A program made the position numbers and the translations under genes. Below the pieces are notes generated by a model. The model did no database searches and was not told the origin of the DNA. It saw nothing but the letters and a program-made list of their open reading frames with translations. Below, piece by piece: positions 24,345-31,915 of a stretch of DNA of 39,325 bases; positions within the stretch are counted from its first letter, which is position 1, and every line of letters begins with the position of its first letter. Source of the stretch: Desulfovibrionaceae bacterium (GTDB taxonomy: Bacteria > Desulfobacterota > Desulfovibrionia > Desulfovibrionales > Desulfovibrionaceae). Location of the stretch: positions 1 through 39,325 of the forward strand of contig WRHY01000009.1 in the NCBI GenBank assembly GCA_009783025.1, in the 5' to 3' direction.

Positions 24345-25568
24345 ATGTTTGAAGTCACGGAACAAATCCCTCTTGAAGAACTGACCCTGCGCCGCGAGCG
24401 CTGCCTGAGGCGCCTTGCCGCCCAGCACCCGGAAGCGGGAGGCCTGCTGGTGTTCAGCCGTCCGGCCATTTATTATTTTACCGGCCTCATGATCGCGGGC
24501 GTGCTCTGGCTGCCCCGCGAAGGACAGCCCCTGCTCATGGTGCGCAAAGGCCTGGAACGGGCCGCCCTGGACTCTCCGCATACTGCAACGGTGCTCTACC
24601 GTTCCTATACGGAGCTCGTCTCTCTGGCCTCGGAACACGGCGCACCTTTCACACCCGTTATTGCCGCCGAGCAGAACTCCTTGCCCTGGAGCCTTGCCGA
24701 CACCCTGCAACGCCGTCTGCCGGGTGTCTCCTTTGTATCCGGGGACACGGCCCTTTCCCGTGCCAGGGCCGTCAAAACCCCCTTTGAACTGGATATCATG
24801 CGTGAAGGGGGCAGACGGCACGCCAAAGGCATGGAGGAGATGCTGCCTCAACGCATTTCCCCGGGCATGACCGAACTGGAAGTCGCTCTTGAGGCCATGG
24901 CCGTGTTTTTTTCTTTGGGCAGTCTCGGCATCAGCCGCCTCAACGCCTTTGGCGAAGAGCTTTACCTGGGCAAGGTCAGTATCGGCAATGACGGAAACTA
25001 CCCCAGCGCCTTTAACGGCCCTCTCGGCGGTAAGGGCGCGCACCCATCCTTGCCCAACCTCGGCTCGCCGGACACAGTCTGGAAAGAAGGCAGCACGCTG
25101 ATCGCCGACGTAGGCTTCAACCATAAGGGCTATCTGTCTGACAAGACGCTTTGCTATTTTGCCGGAAACAAGGGAGACATCCCGCCCAAAGTCCAAAAGG
25201 CCCACGATGTCTGCATGGCTATCGAGCAGGCCGTGGCCGAGCGCCTGAAGCCGGGCGTCCTCCCCCATGAGCTTTACTCCCTGGCCGTTGACATGGCCGG
25301 AAAAGCCGGATTTGCCGACGGTTTCATGGGTGCGGGCGCGAACCAGGTCTCCTTTCTGGGGCACGGCATCGGTCTGTGCGTGGATGAATGGCCGGTTTTG
25401 GCTCCCCGCTTCGCCAACCCGCTGGAAACAGGCATGGTCGTTGCCGTGGAACCCAAAATCGGCCTGCACGGCATCGCCATGATCGGCAGCGAAAATATCT
25501 GGGAAGTCACGGAATCCGGCGGATGCTGCCTGTCCGGTGGTATCCGGGACATCATCTGCATTGAATAG
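24345..25568 (+). CDS. M24-family metallopeptidase (Xaa-Pro aminopeptidase-like)
   Basis: This 407-residue pita-bread-fold protein probably cleaves N-terminal residues before proline. An N-terminal creatinase-like domain (LLVFSRPAIYYFTGL) precedes the catalytic domain, where the metal ligands would be in LIADVGFNHKGYLSDKT, FLGHGIGLCVDEWPVL, AVEPKIGL and the last ENIWEVTESG. The first ligand set reads ADVG rather than the usual DxG...D spacing (D, then D in LSDKT), which is compatible with two metals. ATG at 24345 has AAAGGA 11 nt upstream. The frame stays open far upstream through the antisense of the NtrC gene, but that extension is not coding. A strong hairpin follows the stop. Confidence 0.85.
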   Translation: MFEVTEQIPLEELTLRRERCLRRLAAQHPEAGGLLVFSRPAIYYFTGLMIAGVLWLPREGQPLLMVRKGLERAALDSPHTATVLYRSYTELVSLASEHGAPFTPVIAAEQNSLPWSLADTLQRRLPGVSFVSGDTALSRARAVKTPFELDIMREGGRRHAKGMEEMLPQRISPGMTELEVALEAMAVFFSLGSLGISRLNAFGEELYLGKVSIGNDGNYPSAFNGPLGGKGAHPSLPNLGSPDTVWKEGSTLIADVGFNHKGYLSDKTLCYFAGNKGDIPPKVQKAHDVCMAIEQAVAERLKPGVLPHELYSLAVDMAGKAGFADGFMGAGANQVSFLGHGIGLCVDEWPVLAPRFANPLETGMVVAVEPKIGLHGIAMIGSENIWEVTESGGCCLSGGIRDIICIE

Positions 25569-25580
25569 AGTCATTTCGCC

Positions 25581-25630
25581 TCTCGCCTGTCGGTTTCTTT
25601 TCCAGGTATAAAGAAAACCGACAGGCGAGA
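25581..25630. terminator. Long stem-loop after M24 peptidase gene
   Basis: TCTCGCCTGTCGGTTTCTTT pairs with its complement at 25610-25630, apart from one bulged base, around a 9-nt loop. It is followed by the pyrimidine-rich TTCATTCCTTTCTTTC. It begins 12 nt after the stop codon. A terminator or stabilising 3-prime stem is likely. Confidence 0.6.
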
Positions 25631-25782
25631 TTCATTCCTTTCTTTCAAGATCCTCCCAAACATACTGTGCTGCCGGAGAAATAAAGCGGTGCTCTTATTG
25701 GCCCGACTTTTGCTCTATTGGAAAAAATTCACAAGCACTCCACAGATAGAACATTTTACCATTGACTTTTTTCATACAGTAA

Positions 25783-25895
25783 AATGCTCTTGGCCTTGTG
25801 AAGCGAAGCGTAACAAGGCCCGCGAGATTGGCGTAGGCGGGCTTTGCCCGCCGTCAAGCGACAATCTCAAGCGTAAACTACTATAGAGGAGCATT
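25783..25895 (+). promoter_or_regulatory. Three-way-junction-like leader over the TauE/SafE ribosome-binding site; compound element copy C
   Basis: AATGCTC (25783-25789) pairs with GAGCATT (25889-25895) and encloses two hairpins. These are GGCCTTGT/ACAAGGCC (25792-25799, 25813-25820) and GAGATTG/CAATCTC (25824-25830, 25862-25868) with inner GGCGGGC-TTT-GCCCGCC. The closing stem overlaps the ribosome-binding GAGGAG (25886-25891). The second hairpin matches stem 1 of the compound repeats at 18157 and 28284 in inverse orientation. This leader and the stem-loop at 25581 account for most of the 328-nt gap; a 65-codon frame here is not believed. Confidence 0.5.
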
Positions 25896-25896
25896 C

Positions 25897-27153
25897 ATGA
25901 GCGCATTTCGACAGGCTTACGAATTCATGCAGACAGCGGCCAAGGCGCACGCCCAATGGGACTATGAGGTCTCCATGAGCATCATCCGGAGCAGAAAACG
26001 CCTGCTCATTCTTGGGCTGATGGCCTTGCCCGCGCTGCTGGTCACAGTGGCCCAGGCTACCGGGATGGATATGCTGGGCGGCAAGCTGGCCTATGCCCCT
26101 GCCTTTTACGCCACCGATATCTTTATCGTGTCCATTTTTATCGGTCTTATCGCCGGCTTAATCACGGGCTGCATCGGCGCGGGCGGCGGCTTCATCATCA
26201 CCCCGGCACTCATGGCCGCGGGCATCAAAGGCATCCTGGCCGTGGGCACGGACCTGTTCCACATTTTCGCCAAAGCCATCATGGGCACTGTGGTGCATAA
26301 GAAGCTGGGCAACGTCTCCGGCACTCTGGCCGCAGCCTTTCTGGTCGGCTCGATCATCGGCGCCACTGTGGGGGGCTGGATCAATATGGCCCTGTTCCGG
26401 GCCAATCCTCTTTTGTCGGAAATGTTCATCAGTACCATATACGCTGTATTGTTGGGCTTCCTCGGTTTTTACGCTCTGTTTGACTTCCTCAAGTCCAGCC
26501 GTAGCGCCGCCGACAGCGGGGGCGATGCCCACGGCGGCCCGGCCGGAACCACCGGCATTGCCGTCAGGCTGCAAAGTCTGAACCTCCCTCCCATGATTGC
26601 CTTTGACCACGACCTGGTGCCTGGCGGCCGCCGGCTTTCCGGCTGGATTATCGCCTGCGGCGGCATGATCGTGGGGCTGCTCGCGGCCATCATGGGCGTG
26701 GGCGGCGGTTTTGTGACCTTCCCCATGTTCGTGTACGTTTTCGGTGTGTCTTCCATGACCACCGTAGGTACGGATATTCTGCAAATTATCTTCACCGCCG
26801 GGTACGCGTCCTCCAGCTACGTGGCTAACGGCTATGTTTTCTACACCCTGGCTATGGGCATGCTGCTCGGCTCCCTGGTCGGCATCCAGGTCGGCGCGCT
26901 GACCACCAAGGTGGTCAAGGGCATCCATATCCGCGGGTTCTACGCTGTCTCCATCCTGGCCGGATTTGTCAACCGCGCCACCACCCTGCCCAAGAAGCTG
27001 GTGGAACTGGAATACCTGAATATATCCAGGGACGTGGTGGGCACCATCGAATTTGTGGGCGGCATCGTCTTCTGGGTGGTGGTGGTCATCTTCGGGGCCT
27101 GGGTCATAAGCAAGTTCCTGTTAAACATGGGAAAACTGAGAGCGGAGGCCTGA
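25897..27153 (+). CDS. TauE/SafE (TSUP) family permease
   Basis: This 418-residue inner-membrane protein has two homologous halves. Each half starts with a Gly-rich motif: GLIAGLITGCIGAGGGF with ITPALMAAGIKG, and GLLAAIMGVGGGF with VTFPMFVYVFG, the signature of TSUP sulfite/sulfonate-related exporters. About eight to nine membrane segments are visible. The N-terminal 30 residues are an amphipathic cytoplasmic extension (MSAFRQAYEFMQTAAKAHAQ). GAGGAG precedes the ATG by 5 nt. The next gene starts 1 nt after its stop. In sulfidogens such proteins may move sulfite, sulfate or organosulfonates; substrate and direction are inference. Confidence 0.87.
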   Translation: MSAFRQAYEFMQTAAKAHAQWDYEVSMSIIRSRKRLLILGLMALPALLVTVAQATGMDMLGGKLAYAPAFYATDIFIVSIFIGLIAGLITGCIGAGGGFIITPALMAAGIKGILAVGTDLFHIFAKAIMGTVVHKKLGNVSGTLAAAFLVGSIIGATVGGWINMALFRANPLLSEMFISTIYAVLLGFLGFYALFDFLKSSRSAADSGGDAHGGPAGTTGIAVRLQSLNLPPMIAFDHDLVPGGRRLSGWIIACGGMIVGLLAAIMGVGGGFVTFPMFVYVFGVSSMTTVGTDILQIIFTAGYASSSYVANGYVFYTLAMGMLLGSLVGIQVGALTTKVVKGIHIRGFYAVSILAGFVNRATTLPKKLVELEYLNISRDVVGTIEFVGGIVFWVVVVIFGAWVISKFLLNMGKLRAEA

Positions 27154-27154
27154 T

Positions 27155-27952
27155 ATGCTGATACGTAACAGAAAAGCCTTTATACGCGGGCTTCTGCTCC
27201 TGCTTTCTTTTGCCGTTGTTCTGGTGATCTTCTTCATGCCGGTGTTCCCCGCTCAGGAAGAAGGCGGAAACAAGACCAACGGGCTGGTATTCGCCGACCA
27301 CTTGTTCAACACCTTGTCCAAGGGCTCCTCTCTCTTTCTCGATCCCTCCATGCAGGCCAGGGGAAACATCAACAGGCCCACCAGGGAACGGACCGAAGGC
27401 AAAAGCGTGGACCTGACAGTGCCCTTTAAAACAGTCACGGGCACATTTATGGACACCACAGGGGTCAGCAGAGAACTGAACATATTGGAAACCGCGCTTA
27501 CCCTGCTCAAAGCACACAACTTTGAGGTCACGGCCGCCGACAAGAGCCTGATCATCAAGGGCGAGCTTTATCCCCTGCTCCAGAGTGTGCTGGCGGACGC
27601 TCTTTCCATTTACCACAACAATCCCGAGGAAGTATCGGCCCGTCACAACGGCCTGGACGGCCGCGCGGTCATGAAAACCTGGTGGCATCTGCTCAGTTCC
27701 ATGATCCAGCCCATGCAGCGCGCCGGGCAAGTGGATGAAGCATCCGCCGTGGCCACAGTGATCAGCAAGGGTATTGAGCCAAGCTACAACTTCTTCGGCA
27801 TCACCCCCATGCGCGTGACGGACAACATCCCCCTGGTGGCGGGATTTCTCATTTTTTACGTCCTCTATACCATGTGGTACGGCTTCGCTATTTTCGAACT
27901 CTTCGAAGGCGTCGGCCTGAGCATGAAAAAGGGCGTCAAGCAGGAGCAGTAA
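27155..27952 (+). CDS. Hypothetical two-helix membrane protein, partner of TauE/SafE permease
   Basis: This 265-residue protein has an N-terminal helix (FIRGLLLLLSFAVVLVIFFM) and a C-terminal helix (VAGFLIFYVLYTMWYGFAIF), with a soluble central domain of about 190 residues between them, probably periplasmic. I do not recognise a named domain. The start lies 1 nt after the permease stop with GGAGG 6 nt before it, so the two are translationally coupled and probably form one complex. The operon ends at the terminator at 28188-28229. Confidence 0.75.
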   Translation: MLIRNRKAFIRGLLLLLSFAVVLVIFFMPVFPAQEEGGNKTNGLVFADHLFNTLSKGSSLFLDPSMQARGNINRPTRERTEGKSVDLTVPFKTVTGTFMDTTGVSRELNILETALTLLKAHNFEVTAADKSLIIKGELYPLLQSVLADALSIYHNNPEEVSARHNGLDGRAVMKTWWHLLSSMIQPMQRAGQVDEASAVATVISKGIEPSYNFFGITPMRVTDNIPLVAGFLIFYVLYTMWYGFAIFELFEGVGLSMKKGVKQEQ

Positions 27953-27960
27953 AAGTTATA

Positions 27961-28174
27961 TTTGGAGGGACGCTGTCCCTCCAAACCTCCCTGCAAGGGG
28001 GTTAAACCCCCTTGACCCCGCATTCCCCGGAAAACGGCAGAGCCGTTTTCCGGTATGGGGGTGCAGGGGGCAACCTGTTACGATAAAGGTTCACGTTGTT
28101 CACATCGTGGGTATCGTTAGAAGTAAACCGGCGTGTTGCTGCGTCCCCTGCCGGGGTTTGGGGCGGAGCCCCAA
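27961..28174. repeat. Modular GC-rich hairpin repeat, copy 2 (full length, with insertion)
   Basis: Modules in order: TTTGGAGGGAC-GCT-GTCCCTCCAAA (27961-27985); CAAGGGGG/CCCCCTTG; GGAAAACGGC-AGA-GCCGTTTTCC; GTATGGGGGTGCAGGGG; about 60 nt of inserted AT-richer sequence; then CCCCTGCCGGGG and TTTGGGGCGGAGCCCCAA. It begins 8 nt after the stop of the permease partner. Together with the terminator and compound element copy B it fills the 437-nt gap before dnaK. Confidence 0.82.
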
Positions 28175-28187
28175 TTGTACAAACATC

Positions 28188-28229
28188 ACAGCCCCGCCTT
28201 CCTGTAACAGGAGGGCGGGGCTGTTTTTT
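28188..28229 (+). terminator. Rho-independent terminator of the TauE/SafE operon
   Basis: ACAGCCCCGCC (28188-28198) pairs with GGCGGGGCTGT (28214-28224), with an inner TCCTGT-A-ACAGGA extension, and a T6 run (28224-28229). This is the clearest + strand terminator in the window. Confidence 0.88.
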
Positions 28230-28283
28230 CGGCAGAGAACGCTGCCGCCGTTTTACTGGCACCTTATGGCATTTTACGCTCGA

Positions 28284-28390
28284 GATGCTTGTTTAACGAC
28301 TGGCAAAGCCAGTCTACAAGCATCCCGCGGCAAGGATTTATCTATAAATCCTTGCAGAGCAGTTACACTTTTTCAAAGTTAAACTGCTCT
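28284..28390. repeat. Compound three-hairpin element, copy B
   Basis: GATGCTTGT (28284-28292) pairs with ACAAGCATC (28316-28324) around a perfect GACTGGC-AAA-GCCAGTC. GCAAGGATTTA (28330-28340) pairs with TAAATCCTTGC (28345-28355). AGAGCAGTT (28356-28364) pairs with AACTGCTCT (28382-28390). The last stem reaches into the dnaK stop codon. Compared with copy A, many stem bases differ but pairing is kept. Confidence 0.82.
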
Positions 28391-30300
28391 TACTTCACTT
28401 CAGTGAAGTCCGCGTCCACCACGTCGTCGTCATCCTTTTTGGCTCCCGCGGCCTCAGCTCCGGCATCCGCTCCCGCATGAGCGGCCCCGCCTTCCTGAGA
28501 CTTTTGCGCGTAGAGTTGTTCGGCCAGTTTATGAGAAGCCTTGGAAAGGTCTTCCATGGCCGACTTGATGGCTTCGACATTGTCGCCTTCCATCGCGGAT
28601 TTGAGAGTGGAGGATTTACCCTCTATATCGGACTTCAGGCTTGCGTCCACCTTGTCGCCCAGATCAGACAGGGATTTCTCCGTGGCATAGATCAGCGAGT
28701 CGGCATGGTTGCGCGCTTCTATCAGTTCCAGCTTTTTCTTGTCGTCATCGGCATGGGACTCAGCTTCCTTGATCAGACGCTGAATTTCCGTTTCGGACAG
28801 ACCCGAGGAGGCCGTGATCTGGATGGTCTGTTCCTTGCCCGTGCCAAGATCCTTGGCAGACACATTCACAATGCCGTTGGCGTCGATGTCGAAAGACACC
28901 TCAACCTGCGGCAGGCCGCGTGGCGCGGGCGGAATGCCGGTCAGTTCAAAACGGCCGAGGGTCATGTTGTCCGAGGCCATGTTCCGTTCGCCCTGCAGCA
29001 CGTGGATGGACACCGAGGGCTGATTGTCCGCGGCCGTGGTGAACACCTGGCTTTTGCGGGTCGGAATGGTGGTGTTCCGGTCAATGAGCCTGGTCATGAC
29101 GCCGCCCAGAGTTTCAATACCCAGGGAGAGCGGGGTCACGTCGAGCAGGAGCACATCCTTCACATCGCCGGCCAGGATACCGCCCTGAATGGCCGCGCCC
29201 ATAGCCACCACTTCGTCCGGGTTCACGGACCGGTTGGGCTCCTTGCCGAAGAAGTCCTGCACGGTCTTTTGCACCAGAGGCATACGGGTCATACCGCCTA
29301 CCAGCACGACTTCATTAATTTCCTTGGCCGCTATCCCTGCGTCGGCCAGCGCCTTTTTGCAGGGCTCCACGGTTCTCTGCACCAGATCAGCCACCAAGGA
29401 TTCCAGCTTGGCCCTGGATAACTTCATTAAGAGGTGCTTGGGACCGGTCTGGTCAGCGGTGATAAAGGGCAGGTTGATCTCGGACTCCATCGCGGTGGAA
29501 AGGTCTTTCTTGGCTTTTTCAGCGCCTTCTTTCAAACGCTGCAAAGCCAGCCGATCCTTGGACAGATCAACGCCGGTTTCCTTTTTGAAATCTTCCACCA
29601 GCCAGTTGATGACCCGCTGGTCAAAATCTTCGCCGCCGAGGAAGGTGTCGCCGTTGGTGGCGCGCACTTCCACAACGCCGTCTCCCACTTCCAGAATGGA
29701 AATATCAAAGGTTCCGCCGCCAAGGTCGAACACGGCGATCTTTTCATTGAGCTTGCGGTCCGCGCCGTAGGCAAGAGAAGCCGCAGTGGGTTCGTTGATG
29801 ATGCGTTTGACATCTAGACCGGCAATACGGCCCGCGTCTTTGGTGGCCTGACGCTGTGAGTCGTTGAAGTACGCCGGTACGGTGATTACCGCTTCGGTCA
29901 CGCTTTCGCCGAGAAAGGCTTCCGCATCGGCCTTGAGCTTGCCCAGAATCATGGCCGAAACTTCGGGCGCGGTGTAGGTGCGGCCTTCAATTTCAACAGC
30001 CGCGTCGCCGTTTTTATCCGCGACGATTTTATAGGGGCTGTGTTTTTTCCATTCCTGGATTTCCTTGGTGTCAGCCTTTCTGCCCATGAGGCGCTTGATG
30101 CCGAAAACCGTGCGCTCCGGGTTGGTCACTGCCTGGCGCTTGGCAATGTCGCCGACAAGGCGTTCCTTGTCGGTAAAAGCCACGATGGACGGGGTTGTGC
30201 GCCCGCCTTCGGGGTTGGTAATGCACTTGGCTTCCTTGCCTTCCATCACATAGACGCAACAGTTTGTCGTGCCAAGATCGATACCGATAATTTTGCCCAT
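28390..30300 (-). CDS. dnaK: Chaperone DnaK (Hsp70)
   Basis: This 636-residue Hsp70 is an ATP-driven folding chaperone working with DnaJ and GrpE. The ATPase domain has [33 protein letters not shown] and [14 protein letters not shown]. The substrate-binding domain and lid follow, ending in the acidic tail [13 protein letters not shown] at 30300 is preceded by GAGGAGGAG 7 nt upstream; the in-frame start at 30318 adds only MRRSIF and lies in that site. No CIRCE element (TTAGCACTC-N9-GAGTGCTAA) is seen upstream, nor a clear sigma32 promoter. GrpE and HrcA are not adjacent, so dnaK stands alone here, unlike many bacteria. Confidence 0.97.
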   Translation of the reverse strand: MGKIIGIDLGTTNCCVYVMEGKEAKCITNPEGGRTTPSIVAFTDKERLVGDIAKRQAVTNPERTVFGIKRLMGRKADTKEIQEWKKHSPYKIVADKNGDAAVEIEGRTYTAPEVSAMILGKLKADAEAFLGESVTEAVITVPAYFNDSQRQATKDAGRIAGLDVKRIINEPTAASLAYGADRKLNEKIAVFDLGGGTFDISILEVGDGVVEVRATNGDTFLGGEDFDQRVINWLVEDFKKETGVDLSKDRLALQRLKEGAEKAKKDLSTAMESEINLPFITADQTGPKHLLMKLSRAKLESLVADLVQRTVEPCKKALADAGIAAKEINEVVLVGGMTRMPLVQKTVQDFFGKEPNRSVNPDEVVAMGAAIQGGILAGDVKDVLLLDVTPLSLGIETLGGVMTRLIDRNTTIPTRKSQVFTTAADNQPSVSIHVLQGERNMASDNMTLGRFELTGIPPAPRGLPQVEVSFDIDANGIVNVSAKDLGTGKEQTIQITASSGLSETEIQRLIKEAESHADDDKKKLELIEARNHADSLIYATEKSLSDLGDKVDASLKSDIEGKSSTLKSAMEGDNVEAIKSAMEDLSKASHKLAEQLYAQKSQEGGAAHAGADAGAEAAGAKKDDDDVVDADFTEVK

Positions 30301-30522
30301 AAAAATACTCCTCCTCACAGATCAACAAAATACGACCCCACCGAAGCTGCTGCGCGGGCTTCTGGCTCTCGCAGTCAACACCACACGTCCGGCCTCACTG
30401 CTGCGGCAGGTTATGTTTCCATTTGCATAGATAAGAACTATTTTTTTTCCGTCCAGAGGATGCAATAAAAAAACTTCGCTTTTACCTGTTTTTTTTCGCT
30501 ACCACGATATGCGAGGATCGTT

Positions 30523-30554
30523 CAGGCCCGGAAGCGCATGCGCTTCCGGGCCTG
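30523..30554. repeat. 32-bp perfect palindrome, variable-core family, copy 1
   Basis: CAGGCCCGGAAGCGCA followed by its reverse complement, preceded by GGATCGTT. The same flank and arms recur at 31808-31841 with a different but still palindromic core. It lies 27 nt after the outer-membrane protein stop. The rest of the 281-nt spacer upstream of dnaK shows A/T tracts and no recognised promoter. Confidence 0.8.
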
Positions 30555-30581
30555 AGATTGATGCAGATATGGACAACCTGT

Positions 30582-31388
30582 TTAGAAACTGAACCTGAGG
30601 CCCAGACCCACCTGATGCATGTAGAGGTCGGTCTTGGAACCGGTATGCCGAGTTATGTCATTAGAACCCCAGTCAGCCGGATCTACATCAACGCGCGTTC
30701 TCGTTTTTGCCGAGCCAAGCCCCACAAAACGATAGCCCAGGTCGAGCGCGACATTTTCCGTAAAGTTGTACGCGACACCAGCCCCGACATTCCAGGCGAA
30801 ATTGGTGTTGCGCTTGGAACCGGTGGACCATGTTTCCCATTCATCCGTTTCCCACACATCGTTAAAAGAATCATACCATGTGGAATTATTTTTTGCCTTG
30901 GTATTTATGAAGGCCATGCCCAGGCCGGCGCCGATATAGGGTGTGAAGGCGGTACTGTTATGGAAATCATAATAGGCATTGAAAAAGAGGGTTTGGACGC
31001 CGAAGCGTTGCTCAAAGGAAGAATTTTCGCCCCAAACCAGGTCGCCATTATCATCAAAGCCGCGGCCAGAATGAGACGTCTTATTTTTGGTATCGGAAAA
31101 AAGGGCGTACTCGATTTCCGCCCGGACAGGCACGTTTAACCGGGTGTTGAAGTTGTAGCCGATGGCAAGCGAACCGCCAAAAGCGTGATCGGAACCGTTG
31201 AGTTTCCAACTCTCTGCTTCGACTAAGGTTCCTTGAAAGCGCGCATCAAGATGCCCTTTGGTATTATCCATGATCATCCCGCCATAGATAAACTTGGGCG
31301 TGACGTAGAGGCCAAGCTGTTGCGCTTTGGCGTGAACAGGAACCATAAACAACGCGAACAAGAATCCTGCCAGAATCAATCTTTTCAC
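30582..31388 (-). CDS. Outer-membrane beta-barrel protein
   Basis: This 268-residue protein has a cleavable signal peptide (MKRLILAGFLFALFMVPVHA-KA). The mature part is a series of amphipathic beta strands with aromatic girdle residues (LAIGYNFNTRLNVPVRAEIEYALF, TPYIGAGLGMAFINT, NVGAGVAYNFTENVALDLGYRFVGLG) and ends GLGLRFSF with C-terminal Phe, the outer-membrane assembly signal. It resembles OmpA-like/opacity-type eight-stranded barrels. The gene is AT-richer than its neighbours, which may reflect surface-protein selection or transfer. It is divergent from a small Xre-type regulator. Confidence 0.82.
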   Translation of the reverse strand: MKRLILAGFLFALFMVPVHAKAQQLGLYVTPKFIYGGMIMDNTKGHLDARFQGTLVEAESWKLNGSDHAFGGSLAIGYNFNTRLNVPVRAEIEYALFSDTKNKTSHSGRGFDDNGDLVWGENSSFEQRFGVQTLFFNAYYDFHNSTAFTPYIGAGLGMAFINTKAKNNSTWYDSFNDVWETDEWETWSTGSKRNTNFAWNVGAGVAYNFTENVALDLGYRFVGLGSAKTRTRVDVDPADWGSNDITRHTGSKTDLYMHQVGLGLRFSF

Positions 31389-31420
31389 AACATCCTTCCT
31401 TGTTTGAGGTTTTATCCTGG

Positions 31421-31496
31421 GTGCGGAAACACCGATCCAAATGTCATTTGACGAAGCAACATAACCGATAAATTTTTATCTGTATAGTGCGGAAAC
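31421..31496. promoter_or_regulatory. Direct repeats GTGCGGAAAC between outer-membrane protein and regulator
   Basis: GTGCGGAAAC occurs at 31421-31430 and again at 31487-31496, same orientation, 66 bp apart, in the 137-bp divergent spacer. They could be binding sites of the adjacent helix-turn-helix protein. Evidence is only the repetition. Confidence 0.3.
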
Positions 31497-31525
31497 GCTT
31501 CTTTTGATGGTACTGTTTAAAAATT

Positions 31526-31774
31526 GTGAAAAATATCCAATTTAGACGGGCATTTGCCTACACTATCCGCTCCCGTCGCGCACTGGCGGGTCTGACGCAA
31601 TCCCAATTGGCCGAGCGCATCGGCGGTTCGGAGATCGGCGTCCGGACTTGGGAGCGCGCTGCCAGCGCCCCGTCTCTGGAGACATTTCTGCTCCTGGCGG
31701 ATGCGCTCGGCGTGGACGCGGGGGAATTGCTCAAGGAAATCCAGAATAGGATGGTTCTTCTTCAGGCCGGGTGA
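31526..31774 (+). CDS. Small Xre-family helix-turn-helix regulator
   Basis: This 82-residue protein is essentially one Cro/CI-type domain: TIRSRRALAGLTQSQLAERI, GGSEIGVRTWERAASAPSLETFLLLADALGV. The start is GTG at 31526 with a poor ribosome-binding site, so a start slightly downstream is possible. It is divergent from the outer-membrane protein gene and may regulate it. No effector domain is present. Confidence 0.78.
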   Translation: MKNIQFRRAFAYTIRSRRALAGLTQSQLAERIGGSEIGVRTWERAASAPSLETFLLLADALGVDAGELLKEIQNRMVLLQAG

Positions 31775-31807
31775 CGAAGCTATTTGAAAACAGCCCCTAG
31801 GATCGTT

Positions 31808-31841
31808 CAGGCCCGGAAAGTGCGCGCACTTTCCGGGCCTG
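31808..31841. repeat. 34-bp perfect palindrome, variable-core family, copy 2
   Basis: CAGGCCCGGAAAGTGCG followed by its reverse complement, preceded by GGATCGTT as in the copy at 30523. The core is AAGTGCGCGCACTT instead of AGCGCATGCGCT. It lies after the Xre regulator stop. Confidence 0.8.
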
Positions 31842-31846
31842 AGTAT

Positions 31847-31899
31847 GAGGGGTGCAGGGGAAATCATTTCCCCTGCCGGGGTTTGGGGCGGAGCCCCAA
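31847..31899. repeat. Modular GC-rich hairpin repeat, copy 3 (short form)
   Basis: GAGGGGTGCAGGGGAAATC, TTTCCCCTGCCGGGG and TTTGGGGCGGAGCCCCAA. It ends 16 nt from the aldehyde dehydrogenase stop codon, in that gene's 3-prime region. Confidence 0.82.
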
Positions 31900-31915
31900 T
31901 ACGGACTAACAGCCC

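Noticed and set aside
25689..25886. 65-residue + strand frame before the TauE/SafE gene
   Set aside because: It is formed by the hairpin-rich leader; its C-terminal half is just the repeat arms.
30301..30500. CIRCE or sigma32 promoter upstream of dnaK
   Set aside because: Looked for TTAGCACTC/GAGTGCTAA and heat-shock -35/-10 patterns; no convincing match was found.
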